A DNA stretch of 59,186 bases, taken from contig JAEUIQ010000013.1 of the NCBI GenBank assembly GCA_016794985.1, positions 1-59,186 of the forward strand, given 5' to 3'. The position numbers and the translations under genes are program-made. This document shows, piece by piece, positions 18,345 through 26,985 of the stretch (positions are counted from its first letter, which is position 1; each line of letters begins with the position of its first letter). The notes beneath the pieces were generated by a model. It was not told where the DNA came from and searched no databases. It saw only the letters and a program-made list of their open reading frames with translations. This DNA is from Planctomycetaceae bacterium. Lineage in GTDB: Bacteria > Planctomycetota > Planctomycetia > Pirellulales > Pirellulaceae.

Positions 18345-19394
18345 TTGGCAACAGCCGCGGTTGCGGCGGGGATTCCGTGCATCCTGGGAGGTATGCCTAC
18401 CTCACGTATCCAGGTTGTTGACCCCAGCATCCAAGTCCTCGCCGCGAATCACACGTGGCGCGACGAGCCTAGAGTTTGGCCGCCATTGGAACGGGACGGA
18501 CAGAAGCGTGGGCTGATGCTCGCCTTGGGTTACGTCCTCACTTGGTCGCTGGCGCACTTGAGCTTCTATTGTTATTTTCGCCAGTTCGCCGAGCCTCTGT
18601 TGGGGATGGCGTCGTTTCAAGTTTGGCTTGGTTTGTTTTTTGGCCAATTGGCCAGTGTCTTGATGTGGCCCATCGGCCAAAGCCTACGCGGTTGGACGCA
18701 CCACCTAGCAGCGCTGCTTTTGATAGCGGGCGGTTGTTATTTGTGCAGTAACCTTTTGAAAGGCAGCACCAACCAATGGTGGATCGGCTTGGTAGCTCTG
18801 GTCTTGGGTTGCAAGTCCGCCTGGTGGGCCATGCATCAACCGATTCGACGTCGCGCCGGAGGTCTTATGCTAGGACAACCAAGCCCGGGCCGCGGTGCAG
18901 CCCCTTCGCGAGTCGGAAACTTTTCCTTGTCGCAATGGCTTGTGTTTAGTTTATGGGTCGCCGTGGCGATGAGCTTGGTTGGCGAGCTACAACGGGACTG
19001 GTCATTGTCGGCGGGTCTCCTGGCTTGTTTCGGTGGATTCAGTCTGTTCTTGGCCGTTCATCGATTTGCATTCCACCAATTACTATGGCCCAGCCAAGAT
19101 ACCTGGCCCGCCAATTCGGGAAGTGGCTGGCAGAACGTCGATCGCGCCGGCATCCTCCTGTTTGTTCTGGCGCTTCAATCTATCCTGGGCTGGGGAATCA
19201 TTCAATACTATGGCGCAACGCCCCAGGCAGGCAGCGTGTTTCTCATCTGCGCTGTCGCGGCCTGGTGGCAAGCATTCGACCTGTGGTTTTCCAACTTGGT
19301 GCAAATCAACCAATCGCCGACTCACCACCTGGCAACCACTGCTATTGCGGCAGGGAAATCGCCGGAATATTGGCTGACTGAATCGCGGCATTAA
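18345..19394 (+). CDS. Multi-pass membrane protein of unknown function
   Basis: A 349-aa protein I do not recognise. About seven hydrophobic segments are visible, for example LMLALGYVLTWSLAHLSFY, WLGLFFGQLASVLMWPI, LAALLLIAGGCYL, WIGLVALVLGC, WLVFSLWVAVAMSLV, LLFVLALQSILGWGII and VFLICAVAAWWQAFDLW. The first possible start is TTG at 18345 with AGGAA 9 bases upstream; ATG at 18393 is the alternative. It follows the PSD1 gene by 12 bp. Its last 53 bp overlap, tail to tail, the end of the VPS10 gene on the other strand. Confidence 0.75.
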   Translation: MATAAVAAGIPCILGGMPTSRIQVVDPSIQVLAANHTWRDEPRVWPPLERDGQKRGLMLALGYVLTWSLAHLSFYCYFRQFAEPLLGMASFQVWLGLFFGQLASVLMWPIGQSLRGWTHHLAALLLIAGGCYLCSNLLKGSTNQWWIGLVALVLGCKSAWWAMHQPIRRRAGGLMLGQPSPGRGAAPSRVGNFSLSQWLVFSLWVAVAMSLVGELQRDWSLSAGLLACFGGFSLFLAVHRFAFHQLLWPSQDTWPANSGSGWQNVDRAGILLFVLALQSILGWGIIQYYGATPQAGSVFLICAVAAWWQAFDLWFSNLVQINQSPTHHLATTAIAAGKSPEYWLTESRH

Positions 19395-22300
19395 GCTCCG
19401 TTAGTTCCTGTTCGGTTAACGTTTTCAACTTGCTTAACTGAGCGTCAATCAGCCCAACCACTTCATCGCGAACCAGGTAGGCCTGTCGAGTTGGACGATA
19501 GTCTCCACTGCCGACCACCTCGACCAATCCACTCAGTCGGTTGTTCAAACGAATTGGAAAATTCAAGGGATCTTGCGCGCTTTGCAGCTTGGTTTGATAC
19601 AACGCTTCTTCAATCTGAGTAAGGCTTTGGTCCAAGTTGTCCATCTTGGCCACGACGTCTTTCGCATCTTCGCGACGTTCCAACTTCTTACGCCAGGATT
19701 GCAGCTGCAATTTCAGTTCGCGAATCGACTTGATGGCTCGATGCGTTTCGCTGAGCTTGTCGCGAATCTCGCGCAACAATTCGAACTGTGCTTGAAGATC
19801 GGCGGCGGAGGCAGATGAACGCGGGTCCGGCAAAATCTGGAACGTCGTTTCGGTCAACACCGTCGGCTGCGGCGATTCGACCGCTGCGGGGGAAGCTTCG
19901 CCGGCAACGGCCGATGTGGGAGCGGTAGATGTTGGATTAGTGGGTGGCACCATGGAGACCAACCGAGCGGTGTAGGTGCCCGGCACAGCCCGAGGGCCGC
20001 CGGTGCCGCCGCCCCAGAGAATCATGCCATCAAAGGCCTCGGCGCCGGCGTAGTTCAAGTCCCAGTAGACGTCATTCCAGCCCGGTTGGATCGTCAGCGC
20101 AAGTTCGTCGGGCTTTCGTTCGCCACCAGAAACAAAGCGACGGGCCACGTCGCCTTGGGGACCTACAATTTCTAAAGCGACTGCCGATTCCGGTGACTCT
20201 TTCATCCAATATCGCAACGTCAATCCCGGCTTCGGATTGGCCCCCGCGGTGCGCGAGGCCTGGCCGCTGCCGCCACCGCGCACGCGATGAATGGGACGCG
20301 GCTGCAAGAAGACCGCCGCCTGTGTCGTGAGCCGCTCATTCCATTGGTGCAATGGCGTCAAATCATCGAGAACATAAAACGATCGTCCTTGCGTCGCGAC
20401 AATCAAATCATGATTCTTGATGGTCAAATCCGTGATTGGCACTATTGGCAAATCCAATTGGAAGGGTTCCCAGTTTTGTCCGTCGTCCAGCGAAACATAA
20501 ATGCCGCGTTCGGTTCCGGCATAGAGCAAACCTTTCCGAGCAGGGTCCGCCCGCAACACGCGAGTGAAGTGCTTGCGATCAATGCCTGTGGTGATTTCGG
20601 TCCACGATTGGCCGTAATCGGATGTCTTGAACAAGTAGGGTTTGAAGTCATTCGATTTGTATCGGGTCGCTGCCAAATACACGGCGCCTGGTTGATGCGG
20701 ATCCACTTCCAAGCAATTGATTTGTGCCCACTCGGGGAGATCCGGTGGTGTGACGTTCGTCCAATTGGCACCAGCGTCCCGCGAGACATGAACCAGACCA
20801 TCGTCGCTACCCGTCCACAAGACGCCTGGTTCGTGAAGCGATTCCGCAAACGCGAAGATCGTGCAATAGTATTCCACGCTGGTGTTGTCTTTGGTGATAG
20901 GTCCGCCGGATGGTCGCAGCTTCGTGGGGTCATTGCGCGTCAGGTCGGGACTGATCGCGGTCCAGCTTTCGCCTTCATCGTCGCTGACAAACAGAACATT
21001 TGCGGCGGCATAGAGTCGGTGCGGTTGGTGCGGTGAGAAGTGGATGGGAAAGTTCCACTGGAAACGATACTTGAGCTCGCCGGCTCCATATCCGATCGGA
21101 TTGTCAGGCCAAATATGGACGTTGCGAGTTTCGCGAGTCCGATGGTCAATTCGCGTGAGATAGCCACCATAAGAACCGCCAAAAACGACTTCCGGATTGT
21201 TGGGGTGGGGGGCCAAGTGTCCGCTTTCGCCACCTGCCGTTGGTTCCCAATGCTGATCCGTTAACGAACCTGAATCGCTGCGATGTAAAATCCGCACGGT
21301 CGTATTGTCTTGCTGAGCGCCGTAGATCCGATACGGAAAATGGTTGTCGGTGGTGACCCGATAGAATTGTGCTGTCGGTTGATTGAGGTAGGTCGAGAAG
21401 GTTTGCCCGCGGTTGAACGAAACTTGCGCACCACCGTCGTCGGCAACAATCATTCGATGGGGGTCGCGCGGATCGATCCATAAGTCGTGATGATCACCGT
21501 GGGGTGTTTCAATCGTCGCAAACGTCTGCCCGCCGTCTTTGGAACGAAGGAAGTCGACGTTGAGCACGTAGACTTCGTCCTGATCTTGTGGCCCAGCATA
21601 GACGCGCGAGTAATACCAAGCTCGCTGTCGCAACTGCCGATCCGAATTGACGCGCTTCCAAGTCTGCGCAGCATCATCGCTGCGAAATAGCCCGCCGTCC
21701 TCGGCTTCAACCATAGCCCAGACTCTGCGACTGTTCACCGGTGAGACGGCAACGCCAATGATTCCTAACGTGCCTTGCGGCAAGCCTGGGCGACGCGAGA
21801 TCTCGGTCCAAGTATCGCCGCCATCCGTGCTCTGCCACAAACCGCTGGCAGGCCCGCCCGACTCCAAAGAGTACGGCGATCTTCTCACTTGCCAGATCGA
21901 GGCGTACAGGACTCGTGCATTGTTGGGGTCGATCAACAAGTCGACCGCACCGGCTTCATCATTGACAAATAAAACTTGCTCCCAAGATTTGCCGCCATCG
22001 CGTGAGCGGTAAACACCACGCTGTTGATTCGGACCATACAGATGGCCCATGGCCGCCACGAAGACAGTATCCGGGTCTCCGGGATGAATGCGAATTCGCG
22101 AGATGAATTGTGTATCGCCTAAACCGACAAACTGCCACGATCGTCCCCCGTCCAACGATTTCCAAACACCATCGCCATGCGAGACATTGCCGCGCACCGT
22201 TTTCTCACCGCCGCCCACGTACAAAACGTTGGGATCGGATTCCGCGATCGCGACCGCGCCGATCGATCCACCAAAATAACCATCCGAAACGTTGAACCAA

Positions 22301-22584
22301 GTATGGCCGCCGTCTTCGGTCTTCCAAACACCGCCACCGGTCGCCCCAAAGAAAAAGTGATTCGTTTGCCCTGGGACACCCACACAGGCCGCACTGCGCC
22401 CGCCACGAAACGGACCGATGCTGCGATAAGATAGCCCTTGCTTCAGTTGCTCCCAAGCCGTTGCCTTGGCCGCGACCGATGACGAAGAGTGTGTCTCCTG
22501 ACCCAGGGCAGGGACTTCGATCGTCCCCCAACACAAACCAACGACGAATCCACAGCAGATCCATTTGGTAAACAAACGCAACAT
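19342..22584 (-). CDS. VPS10/sortilin-like BNR-repeat beta-propeller protein, secreted
   Basis: A 1080-aa protein with an N-terminal signal (WICCGFVVGLCWGTIEVPALG). Many BNR/Asp-box repeats of the form S-x-D-G-G-x-x-W run through residues about 60-700: KTEDGGHTWFNVS, KSLDGGRSWQFVG, RSRDGGKSWEQVL, QSTDGGDTWTEIS, VSDDEGESWTAIS, KTSDYGQSWTEIT, VSLDDGQNWEPF. This is the ten-bladed propeller of the bacterial glycosyl hydrolase/VPS10 group. A linker rich in Pro, Thr and Ser precedes a C-terminal helical region (about 915-1070, LLREIRDKLSETHRAIKSIRELK) likely to form coiled coil. The family is abundant in planctomycetes; enzymatic activity is not established. Tail overlaps the membrane-protein gene by 53 bp. 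Confidence 0.9.
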   Translation of the reverse strand: MLRLFTKWICCGFVVGLCWGTIEVPALGQETHSSSSVAAKATAWEQLKQGLSYRSIGPFRGGRSAACVGVPGQTNHFFFGATGGGVWKTEDGGHTWFNVSDGYFGGSIGAVAIAESDPNVLYVGGGEKTVRGNVSHGDGVWKSLDGGRSWQFVGLGDTQFISRIRIHPGDPDTVFVAAMGHLYGPNQQRGVYRSRDGGKSWEQVLFVNDEAGAVDLLIDPNNARVLYASIWQVRRSPYSLESGGPASGLWQSTDGGDTWTEISRRPGLPQGTLGIIGVAVSPVNSRRVWAMVEAEDGGLFRSDDAAQTWKRVNSDRQLRQRAWYYSRVYAGPQDQDEVYVLNVDFLRSKDGGQTFATIETPHGDHHDLWIDPRDPHRMIVADDGGAQVSFNRGQTFSTYLNQPTAQFYRVTTDNHFPYRIYGAQQDNTTVRILHRSDSGSLTDQHWEPTAGGESGHLAPHPNNPEVVFGGSYGGYLTRIDHRTRETRNVHIWPDNPIGYGAGELKYRFQWNFPIHFSPHQPHRLYAAANVLFVSDDEGESWTAISPDLTRNDPTKLRPSGGPITKDNTSVEYYCTIFAFAESLHEPGVLWTGSDDGLVHVSRDAGANWTNVTPPDLPEWAQINCLEVDPHQPGAVYLAATRYKSNDFKPYLFKTSDYGQSWTEITTGIDRKHFTRVLRADPARKGLLYAGTERGIYVSLDDGQNWEPFQLDLPIVPITDLTIKNHDLIVATQGRSFYVLDDLTPLHQWNERLTTQAAVFLQPRPIHRVRGGGSGQASRTAGANPKPGLTLRYWMKESPESAVALEIVGPQGDVARRFVSGGERKPDELALTIQPGWNDVYWDLNYAGAEAFDGMILWGGGTGGPRAVPGTYTARLVSMVPPTNPTSTAPTSAVAGEASPAAVESPQPTVLTETTFQILPDPRSSASAADLQAQFELLREIRDKLSETHRAIKSIRELKLQLQSWRKKLERREDAKDVVAKMDNLDQSLTQIEEALYQTKLQSAQDPLNFPIRLNNRLSGLVEVVGSGDYRPTRQAYLVRDEVVGLIDAQLSKLKTLTEQELTELNAAIQSANIPAISLPQ

Positions 22585-22809
22585 CAGAGCAACTTTGCAA
22601 AAAACAAAACCGCCGAAGTATCCTCGCAGGACACTTCGGTCGGCAGCGCTAGTAATTCGTCAATCTTAAGAATCAAGGAAGCAGCGTTGGGCGAAACTCG
22701 AAACCTTTCCAGCATCACCGCCCGCTGACCCGCATCGCGATCTCAATATCAAAGTTTGACAAAGCACCAGTCTAATTGTCGTTTGTCGTTGCGGAAGAAT
22801 CGCGAGGAC

Positions 22810-25428
22810 TTATTTCGCCAGCGACCGCCCCGATCGTCCTCCCGCGTTGGGGTTTCCCCGCTCGAAGGAACGCTCTCCGCGTCCGCTGGCCCCTCGCTCA
22901 CCTGCACCACGGTCGCCTGCACCACGGTCGCCTGTACTGCGGTCGCCTGTACTGCGGTCGCCTGTACTGCGGTCGCCTGCACTGCGGTCCGGCCCAACAC
23001 GCTCACCGGCACCAACACCGGATCCAAAACCGGATCCCAAACCGGCACCACGATCACTGGTTCCTCGTCCACCCGAGAAGGACGAACCCCATCCGGGATT
23101 TCCCGCGGCTCCAAGATTTCGTGGAGCACCGGCATCGCGTGGTATAACGGCATCCCGAGGTATGCCCGCATCCCGTGGAACGCCCGCATCCCGTGGAACG
23201 CCGGCATCCCGTGGAACGGCGGCATCGCGCGACGTGCCAAGATCAGGGCGTCGTTCGCGGCCTAGGCTACGGCCGGGCGTGAAGCCACCGGGAGCGGGAT
23301 CGGCTCCGCGGTCGGGCGAAGGCATCACTTCGGTGCTACCGCCACGTTGGAACCCGCGACCGCGTCCAAGATCGCGCGACGGCGATCCGCCCGAACCGAC
23401 TTCACGGCCGTTCGAATCGCCGGACATCGAACCTTGAGGGATCACGCGTTCGGCCAGTTCTCGCGCCGAGCGCGGGTCGGTGCCAATTCGCCGCTGATGA
23501 TTCTCGACCCACGACCGCAGTTCGGCTTCGGTTGTTCCTGGTCGAAGTCGCAGGCCTTGGCTTGGTTCGGGATCATTACCGGTTCGTGATCGAACGTCGT
23601 CGGTCGATTCGTTACCTCCTCGCCGCAGGGCTTCTTCGACGGCTTCGCGGCGTTGCATCGCTTCGATTTCGCGTGGCTCGCCAATTCGTCGATTGGTGGA
23701 TCGCTCGGGAGCTGAATCTCGACGTGGGTTTCGCAAATCATCAGGCGAGACCCAGTCGCGCCCGAGTCTATTTTCAGGCAGGATCCCACTTCGCGTCTCG
23801 GGCCGGGTTGGCTCGGTCGTCGTGTCAGGTCTTGGGAGCCCAGCAGAACGTCCCGGATCGCGACGACTGTTCCCACGATTTCGTTGAAATCCACTGACGT
23901 CCGGATTCCCTTCGACGAGCCCGCGCGTGCTGTCGGGCGAAGTTCGCGGATCAAACGCCGACGGCGGCGCAGGATCCAATGCTCCCGCATTCAGCACGAC
24001 CTCTGGAGGCAGGCTGACACGATCCGCCAGCGCCGCAGCGCCCGTACGACGTCCGCGACGCTCCAACTCCTGTCGGGCCACGGCCAATTGTCGGGCCATG
24101 TGCAACTGCGCTTGGTTGACCGATGGCTCGCTGGTGACCTCGCGTCCACGATCCAGTGCCGCGATTTGTCGATGTTGTTCCAAAGTCCGTCCTAATCGTT
24201 TTTGCGCGATTTCGTGTTGATGTAGTTCCAGACTCGGCGCATGGGCATCTAGCAAGTTGCGACTTGGTCGATGAACGGTTTGAACTTGCAATTCTTGAAA
24301 GCGATGATCGAAGTCACTGAAGTAATGAAACGATTGATGAATGTGATTCACTTGAATGTTCTGAATCACGGTGGTGCGACTGAAGTGATGAAACAACGGG
24401 TCATATCCGCAATAAAAGGAGCGCGGGTTATTGAAGTTCACATTGATCGTCACCCCCGAGCGTCCGCTAACGGCCCAATGATGCCAAGGAACGAATCCGC
24501 ATGTGGCATAGTCATCGTAGTAGTCGCCGAAATAGTAGTGACGATGACTAGGACGAACCCACAAATGCCGTGGCAACAAATCAACCGAGACAATCACTTG
24601 CGGCGTGAACACGCACCGCGGTTGATCAAAGAACGGACGATGAAAACGATAGGGAGAGAACAACCAACCGCGGCGAACCAATGGATAGTCCCAATAACCG
24701 CGACAGAAAACGTAGCCTCGCGGCGTCCAGTGATAACGGGCCGGAATCCACACCCACGATTCGTAGCCAACCGACCAATAACCCGGACGCCAAGCGTAAG
24801 ATCGTTGTTGCCAAGTCCAATGGCCCGGTACCCAGATGTGATCTGTGGAAGGTGCCATCCCGATCGGACCACGGTCCAAACTTTCCGGCGGCGCTTCCGG
24901 CAAGTATTCCAGCTCGCTCGTCGTTACTGGAACCCACGTCCCAGAAATCCACTGGTAGCCAGCCTGATTGTCCAATTCCAACCAATAGCCCGGCAGCCAA
25001 CGAAACCCAGGCGGAATCGCACGCCAAATCCCACTGACCCAGAGGAATTCATTGGCTTGGTCGTCAAAGGCCCAGTAGCCAGGGATCCATTCGATGTTCG
25101 CGCCTTCGGGGCGCATTTCCGGCGGCGATTCCTCGATCAAGTTCGGAGGGCGTTGAGTGATGGTCAAACCTGGTGCCGGTTCTGCTTGATGCAGCTCGGC
25201 AAACGCCTCATGGACTGGCCCACGTAACATCGCTTCGCCAAGCTCATTGCCTTGCGGGGGAATTACAAGCGGTGCCGGATCCTGCGGCGGCAATTCCAGT
25301 TCGGGCAAAAGCTCTTGGCCCGAAGCCAGCGACGGCAGCAGGAATGCCGTCCAGCCAACCAGACCAAAACCAAAATCACGAAACGGACGTCGTAAGCCAA
25401 ACACAAGCGGTTCCTCGGAGCAATACAT
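22810..25428 (-). CDS. Secreted WxPGYW-repeat (YXWGXW-like) protein with Arg/Gly-rich repeat tail
   Basis: An 872-aa protein. A signal peptide (GLVGWTAFLLPSLASGQE) leads into a run of aromatic repeats of about 20 residues: IEWIPGYWAFDD, EFLWVSGIWRAIPPG, FRWLPGYWLELD, YQWISGTWVPV, HIWVPGHWTWQQ, YAWRPGYWSVG, WVWIPARYHW (about 110-250), the planctomycete relative of the YXWGXW family. A Tyr/His-rich region follows (to about 400), then a long, charged, low-complexity half rich in Arg, Asp, Gly, Pro and Ser. Near the C-terminus are the hexapeptide RDAGVP/RDAGIP repeats and then pentapeptide DRSTG/DRGAG repeats, both reflected in DNA tandem repeats. Probably cell-surface; the basic tail could bind acidic polymers. 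Function unknown. Confidence 0.85.
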   Translation of the reverse strand: MYCSEEPLVFGLRRPFRDFGFGLVGWTAFLLPSLASGQELLPELELPPQDPAPLVIPPQGNELGEAMLRGPVHEAFAELHQAEPAPGLTITQRPPNLIEESPPEMRPEGANIEWIPGYWAFDDQANEFLWVSGIWRAIPPGFRWLPGYWLELDNQAGYQWISGTWVPVTTSELEYLPEAPPESLDRGPIGMAPSTDHIWVPGHWTWQQRSYAWRPGYWSVGYESWVWIPARYHWTPRGYVFCRGYWDYPLVRRGWLFSPYRFHRPFFDQPRCVFTPQVIVSVDLLPRHLWVRPSHRHYYFGDYYDDYATCGFVPWHHWAVSGRSGVTINVNFNNPRSFYCGYDPLFHHFSRTTVIQNIQVNHIHQSFHYFSDFDHRFQELQVQTVHRPSRNLLDAHAPSLELHQHEIAQKRLGRTLEQHRQIAALDRGREVTSEPSVNQAQLHMARQLAVARQELERRGRRTGAAALADRVSLPPEVVLNAGALDPAPPSAFDPRTSPDSTRGLVEGNPDVSGFQRNRGNSRRDPGRSAGLPRPDTTTEPTRPETRSGILPENRLGRDWVSPDDLRNPRRDSAPERSTNRRIGEPREIEAMQRREAVEEALRRGGNESTDDVRSRTGNDPEPSQGLRLRPGTTEAELRSWVENHQRRIGTDPRSARELAERVIPQGSMSGDSNGREVGSGGSPSRDLGRGRGFQRGGSTEVMPSPDRGADPAPGGFTPGRSLGRERRPDLGTSRDAAVPRDAGVPRDAGVPRDAGIPRDAVIPRDAGAPRNLGAAGNPGWGSSFSGGRGTSDRGAGLGSGFGSGVGAGERVGPDRSAGDRSTGDRSTGDRSTGDRGAGDRGAGERGASGRGERSFERGNPNAGGRSGRSLAK
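22897..23240. repeat. Two coding tandem repeats: about 15 bp and about 18 bp units
   Basis: About 22897-22990 contains units of the type GGTCGCCTGTACTGC (15 bp, encoding DRSTG-type pentapeptides on the minus strand). About 23131-23240 contains units of the type CGCATCCCGTGGAACGCC (18 bp, encoding RDAGVP-type hexapeptides). Both lie in frame in the tail of the WxPGYW protein. Units of 15 and 18 bp keep the frame, so copy number can change without truncating the protein. Confidence 0.85.
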
Positions 25429-25863
25429 GGGTTCGAAAAGCGGTGATCGCTGCCGTCCCTACAGTATGCAAATCCGTTGCCAATCGACCAGACATGTCAC
25501 AAATCTTGGAAACCGACCGCCGTGTGTGGCAAGGGAGGCGAGCGGAATGTGTGGCATCGTCGCCAAACGCTCCCGCGCTCCGGTTCGCATGGTGGCTATT
25601 CCTGCGACCTTGCCAAATACGAAATGACGAAAAATCAATGAACGCTGCGAGATGACGATCACCGATTTCAAACTGGACCGAAGGAACGGTCCAAGACATC
25701 AAGCCAACCGCTCCTGCGGTCCGATTGAAATTTTGCGACGAGATTTTTCGCATTGGGTCCCCGCCGAGAATTCTCGGTCTGTCATCAACTGCGCTGCATG
25801 CGAAGTCAATACGATGACACGGGGAAAACTTGGGACCCCAAATGAAAGAACCAACTGACCGCA
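25429..25863. other. Intergenic stretch with a 14-bp perfect palindrome
   Basis: No gene with support. A minus-strand open frame of 183 codons crosses it but overlaps the starts of two better genes and has no family resemblance. The only clear structure is the perfect palindrome CCGAGAATTCTCGG at about 25764-25777, which could bind a dimeric regulator. The promoter of the WxPGYW gene should lie here. Confidence 0.45.
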
Positions 25864-26184
25864 CTAGCTGGATTGGTTCTGGCTTTGAACGGCATTCGCC
25901 GGAGGAAATCGCGAGGCTAGAAACCAACGTTCAAAGAGATTCGCACGTCGCAATCGAGTATCGGAAGCGTCGATCGTATGTTTCTTTCCGCGACGGGTAA
26001 TTACCTCCAGTTTCCCATCGGGCAGCACGGCCATGACTCGCCAGTACTTTTCGACTTCATACCCGTATTCTTCCCCATGTGCTGCAGGCCGTAGGTTAAT
26101 GGCCCGCGGCGTGGGAGCGGTTCCCCGTTTTGGCTTGCGAAATACCACCATGTCTCCAACCGCAATTTCCTTGGCCAATTCCAA
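25864..26184 (-). CDS. Small conserved planctomycete protein (unknown function)
   Basis: A 106-aa protein. It opens with AKEIAVGDMVVFRKPK, carries TPRAINLRPAAHGEEYGYEV, then YWRVMAVLPDGKLEVITRRG, KKHTIDASDTRLRRANLFER and WFLASRFPP. The pattern (a VGDMVV segment, a PRA..RPA..GE.Y.Y..EK.W.V block, then TRRGK.H.....D..LRRA) matches a short protein I recall as widely conserved in planctomycete genomes without assigned function. The beta-rich middle could be an SH3/KOW-like fold; this is inference. It is monocistronic and diverges from the small gene to its right. The ATG at 26184 has GGGAG close upstream on the minus strand. Confidence 0.7.
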   Translation of the reverse strand: MELAKEIAVGDMVVFRKPKRGTAPTPRAINLRPAAHGEEYGYEVEKYWRVMAVLPDGKLEVITRRGKKHTIDASDTRLRRANLFERWFLASRFPPANAVQSQNQSS

Positions 26185-26686
26185 CTCCCTCCCGTTTGTT
26201 TGCTAACTTAACTTGTTGATCGAAACAAATTGCCTTGACTTCAAACGCGACACCAAACGGTACCGCAAAGGATTGTTCGGTGTTCTCGCTGAAGCCTTGA
26301 AAAAAAATGAGCCCAATGTCGCGCTCCTAAAAATTTCCTTTTTTTCCAAACTTGGCAGTAGGAATCGGGATGCAGAACGAAACCGGGTGCAAACTCTGAA
26401 ATAACTTAACAAAGCAATCGCTTGAACTCCAGTCGGAGTCGGTCGTCAAGCGCCCGCACCGAGAAAACATCGGCCCGGAGGACAAACGTGATAAAATCTC
26501 GCCAGGCTCGGCCAGAAAACCTAGGTGATTTGTGCCATTTAAAACACGTGCTCAACTATTCACTACCAGAAAACGACGGGGTTTTAGCTAGCACGACGCC
26601 GAGAAAATCGATATGCTGAGGGTCGATTCAGCGAGCGGGAAACGGCTGGCGAAATCTGAAGATCGAGGGGCATGGGAGAAGTAAAG
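26185..26686. other. Intergenic stretch, no gene supported
   Basis: Short open frames on both strands (longest about 65-70 codons) show no conserved features. The region is AT-richer than its surroundings in places and must hold divergent promoters for the small genes on either side; no promoter stands out enough to call. Confidence 0.4.
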
Positions 26687-26956
26687 ATGAAGAACCGCCT
26701 CAAGACTCCAATCGGCTTTGATTCGGAACTCGATCGAGCGACATTTTCAATGGGCCTCGAGGAGTGCGATTTATCGAGTATCGTCCAACCAGAAATTGTG
26801 CGAGTGGACGCGCCGACTTTTTCTGATCTGCTGATCAGCAAGCACCACCTCCAGCGTTGGAATTCGCCTGAATCCAATCAGTTGGGGTTGTTCGATCCGG
26901 GACAAAGAGTTTGCTACGTGATCGACGAAACCGAGCTTTACCACCAGGTCCTCTAA
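26687..26956 (+). CDS. Small hypothetical protein, 89 aa
   Basis: Starting at the ATG at 26687 it is preceded by GGGAGAA at a good distance (about 8 bases); an in-frame ATG at 26672 overlaps that ribosome site and is less likely. The translation has globular-looking composition: FDSELDRATFSMGLEECDL, VRVDAPTFSDLLISKHHLQR, LGLFDPGQRVCYVIDETELY. No family recognised. It ends 29 bp before the stop of the convergent ATP-grasp gene. Real coding status rests on the ribosome site and composition only. Confidence 0.55.
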   Translation: MKNRLKTPIGFDSELDRATFSMGLEECDLSSIVQPEIVRVDAPTFSDLLISKHHLQRWNSPESNQLGLFDPGQRVCYVIDETELYHQVL

Positions 26957-26985
26957 CACATTTTCTTACGATTGCAGACGGCCGC

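Noticed and set aside
22756..23437. Plus-strand open frames of 123-196 codons opposite the WxPGYW gene tail
   Set aside because: They are mirror translations of the tandem-repeat DNA; the minus-strand frame has signal peptide, repeats and full length, so it is the real gene.
25376..25927. Minus-strand open frame of 183 codons
   Set aside because: Overlaps the starts or ends of two better-supported genes, has no ribosome site and an unlikely composition.
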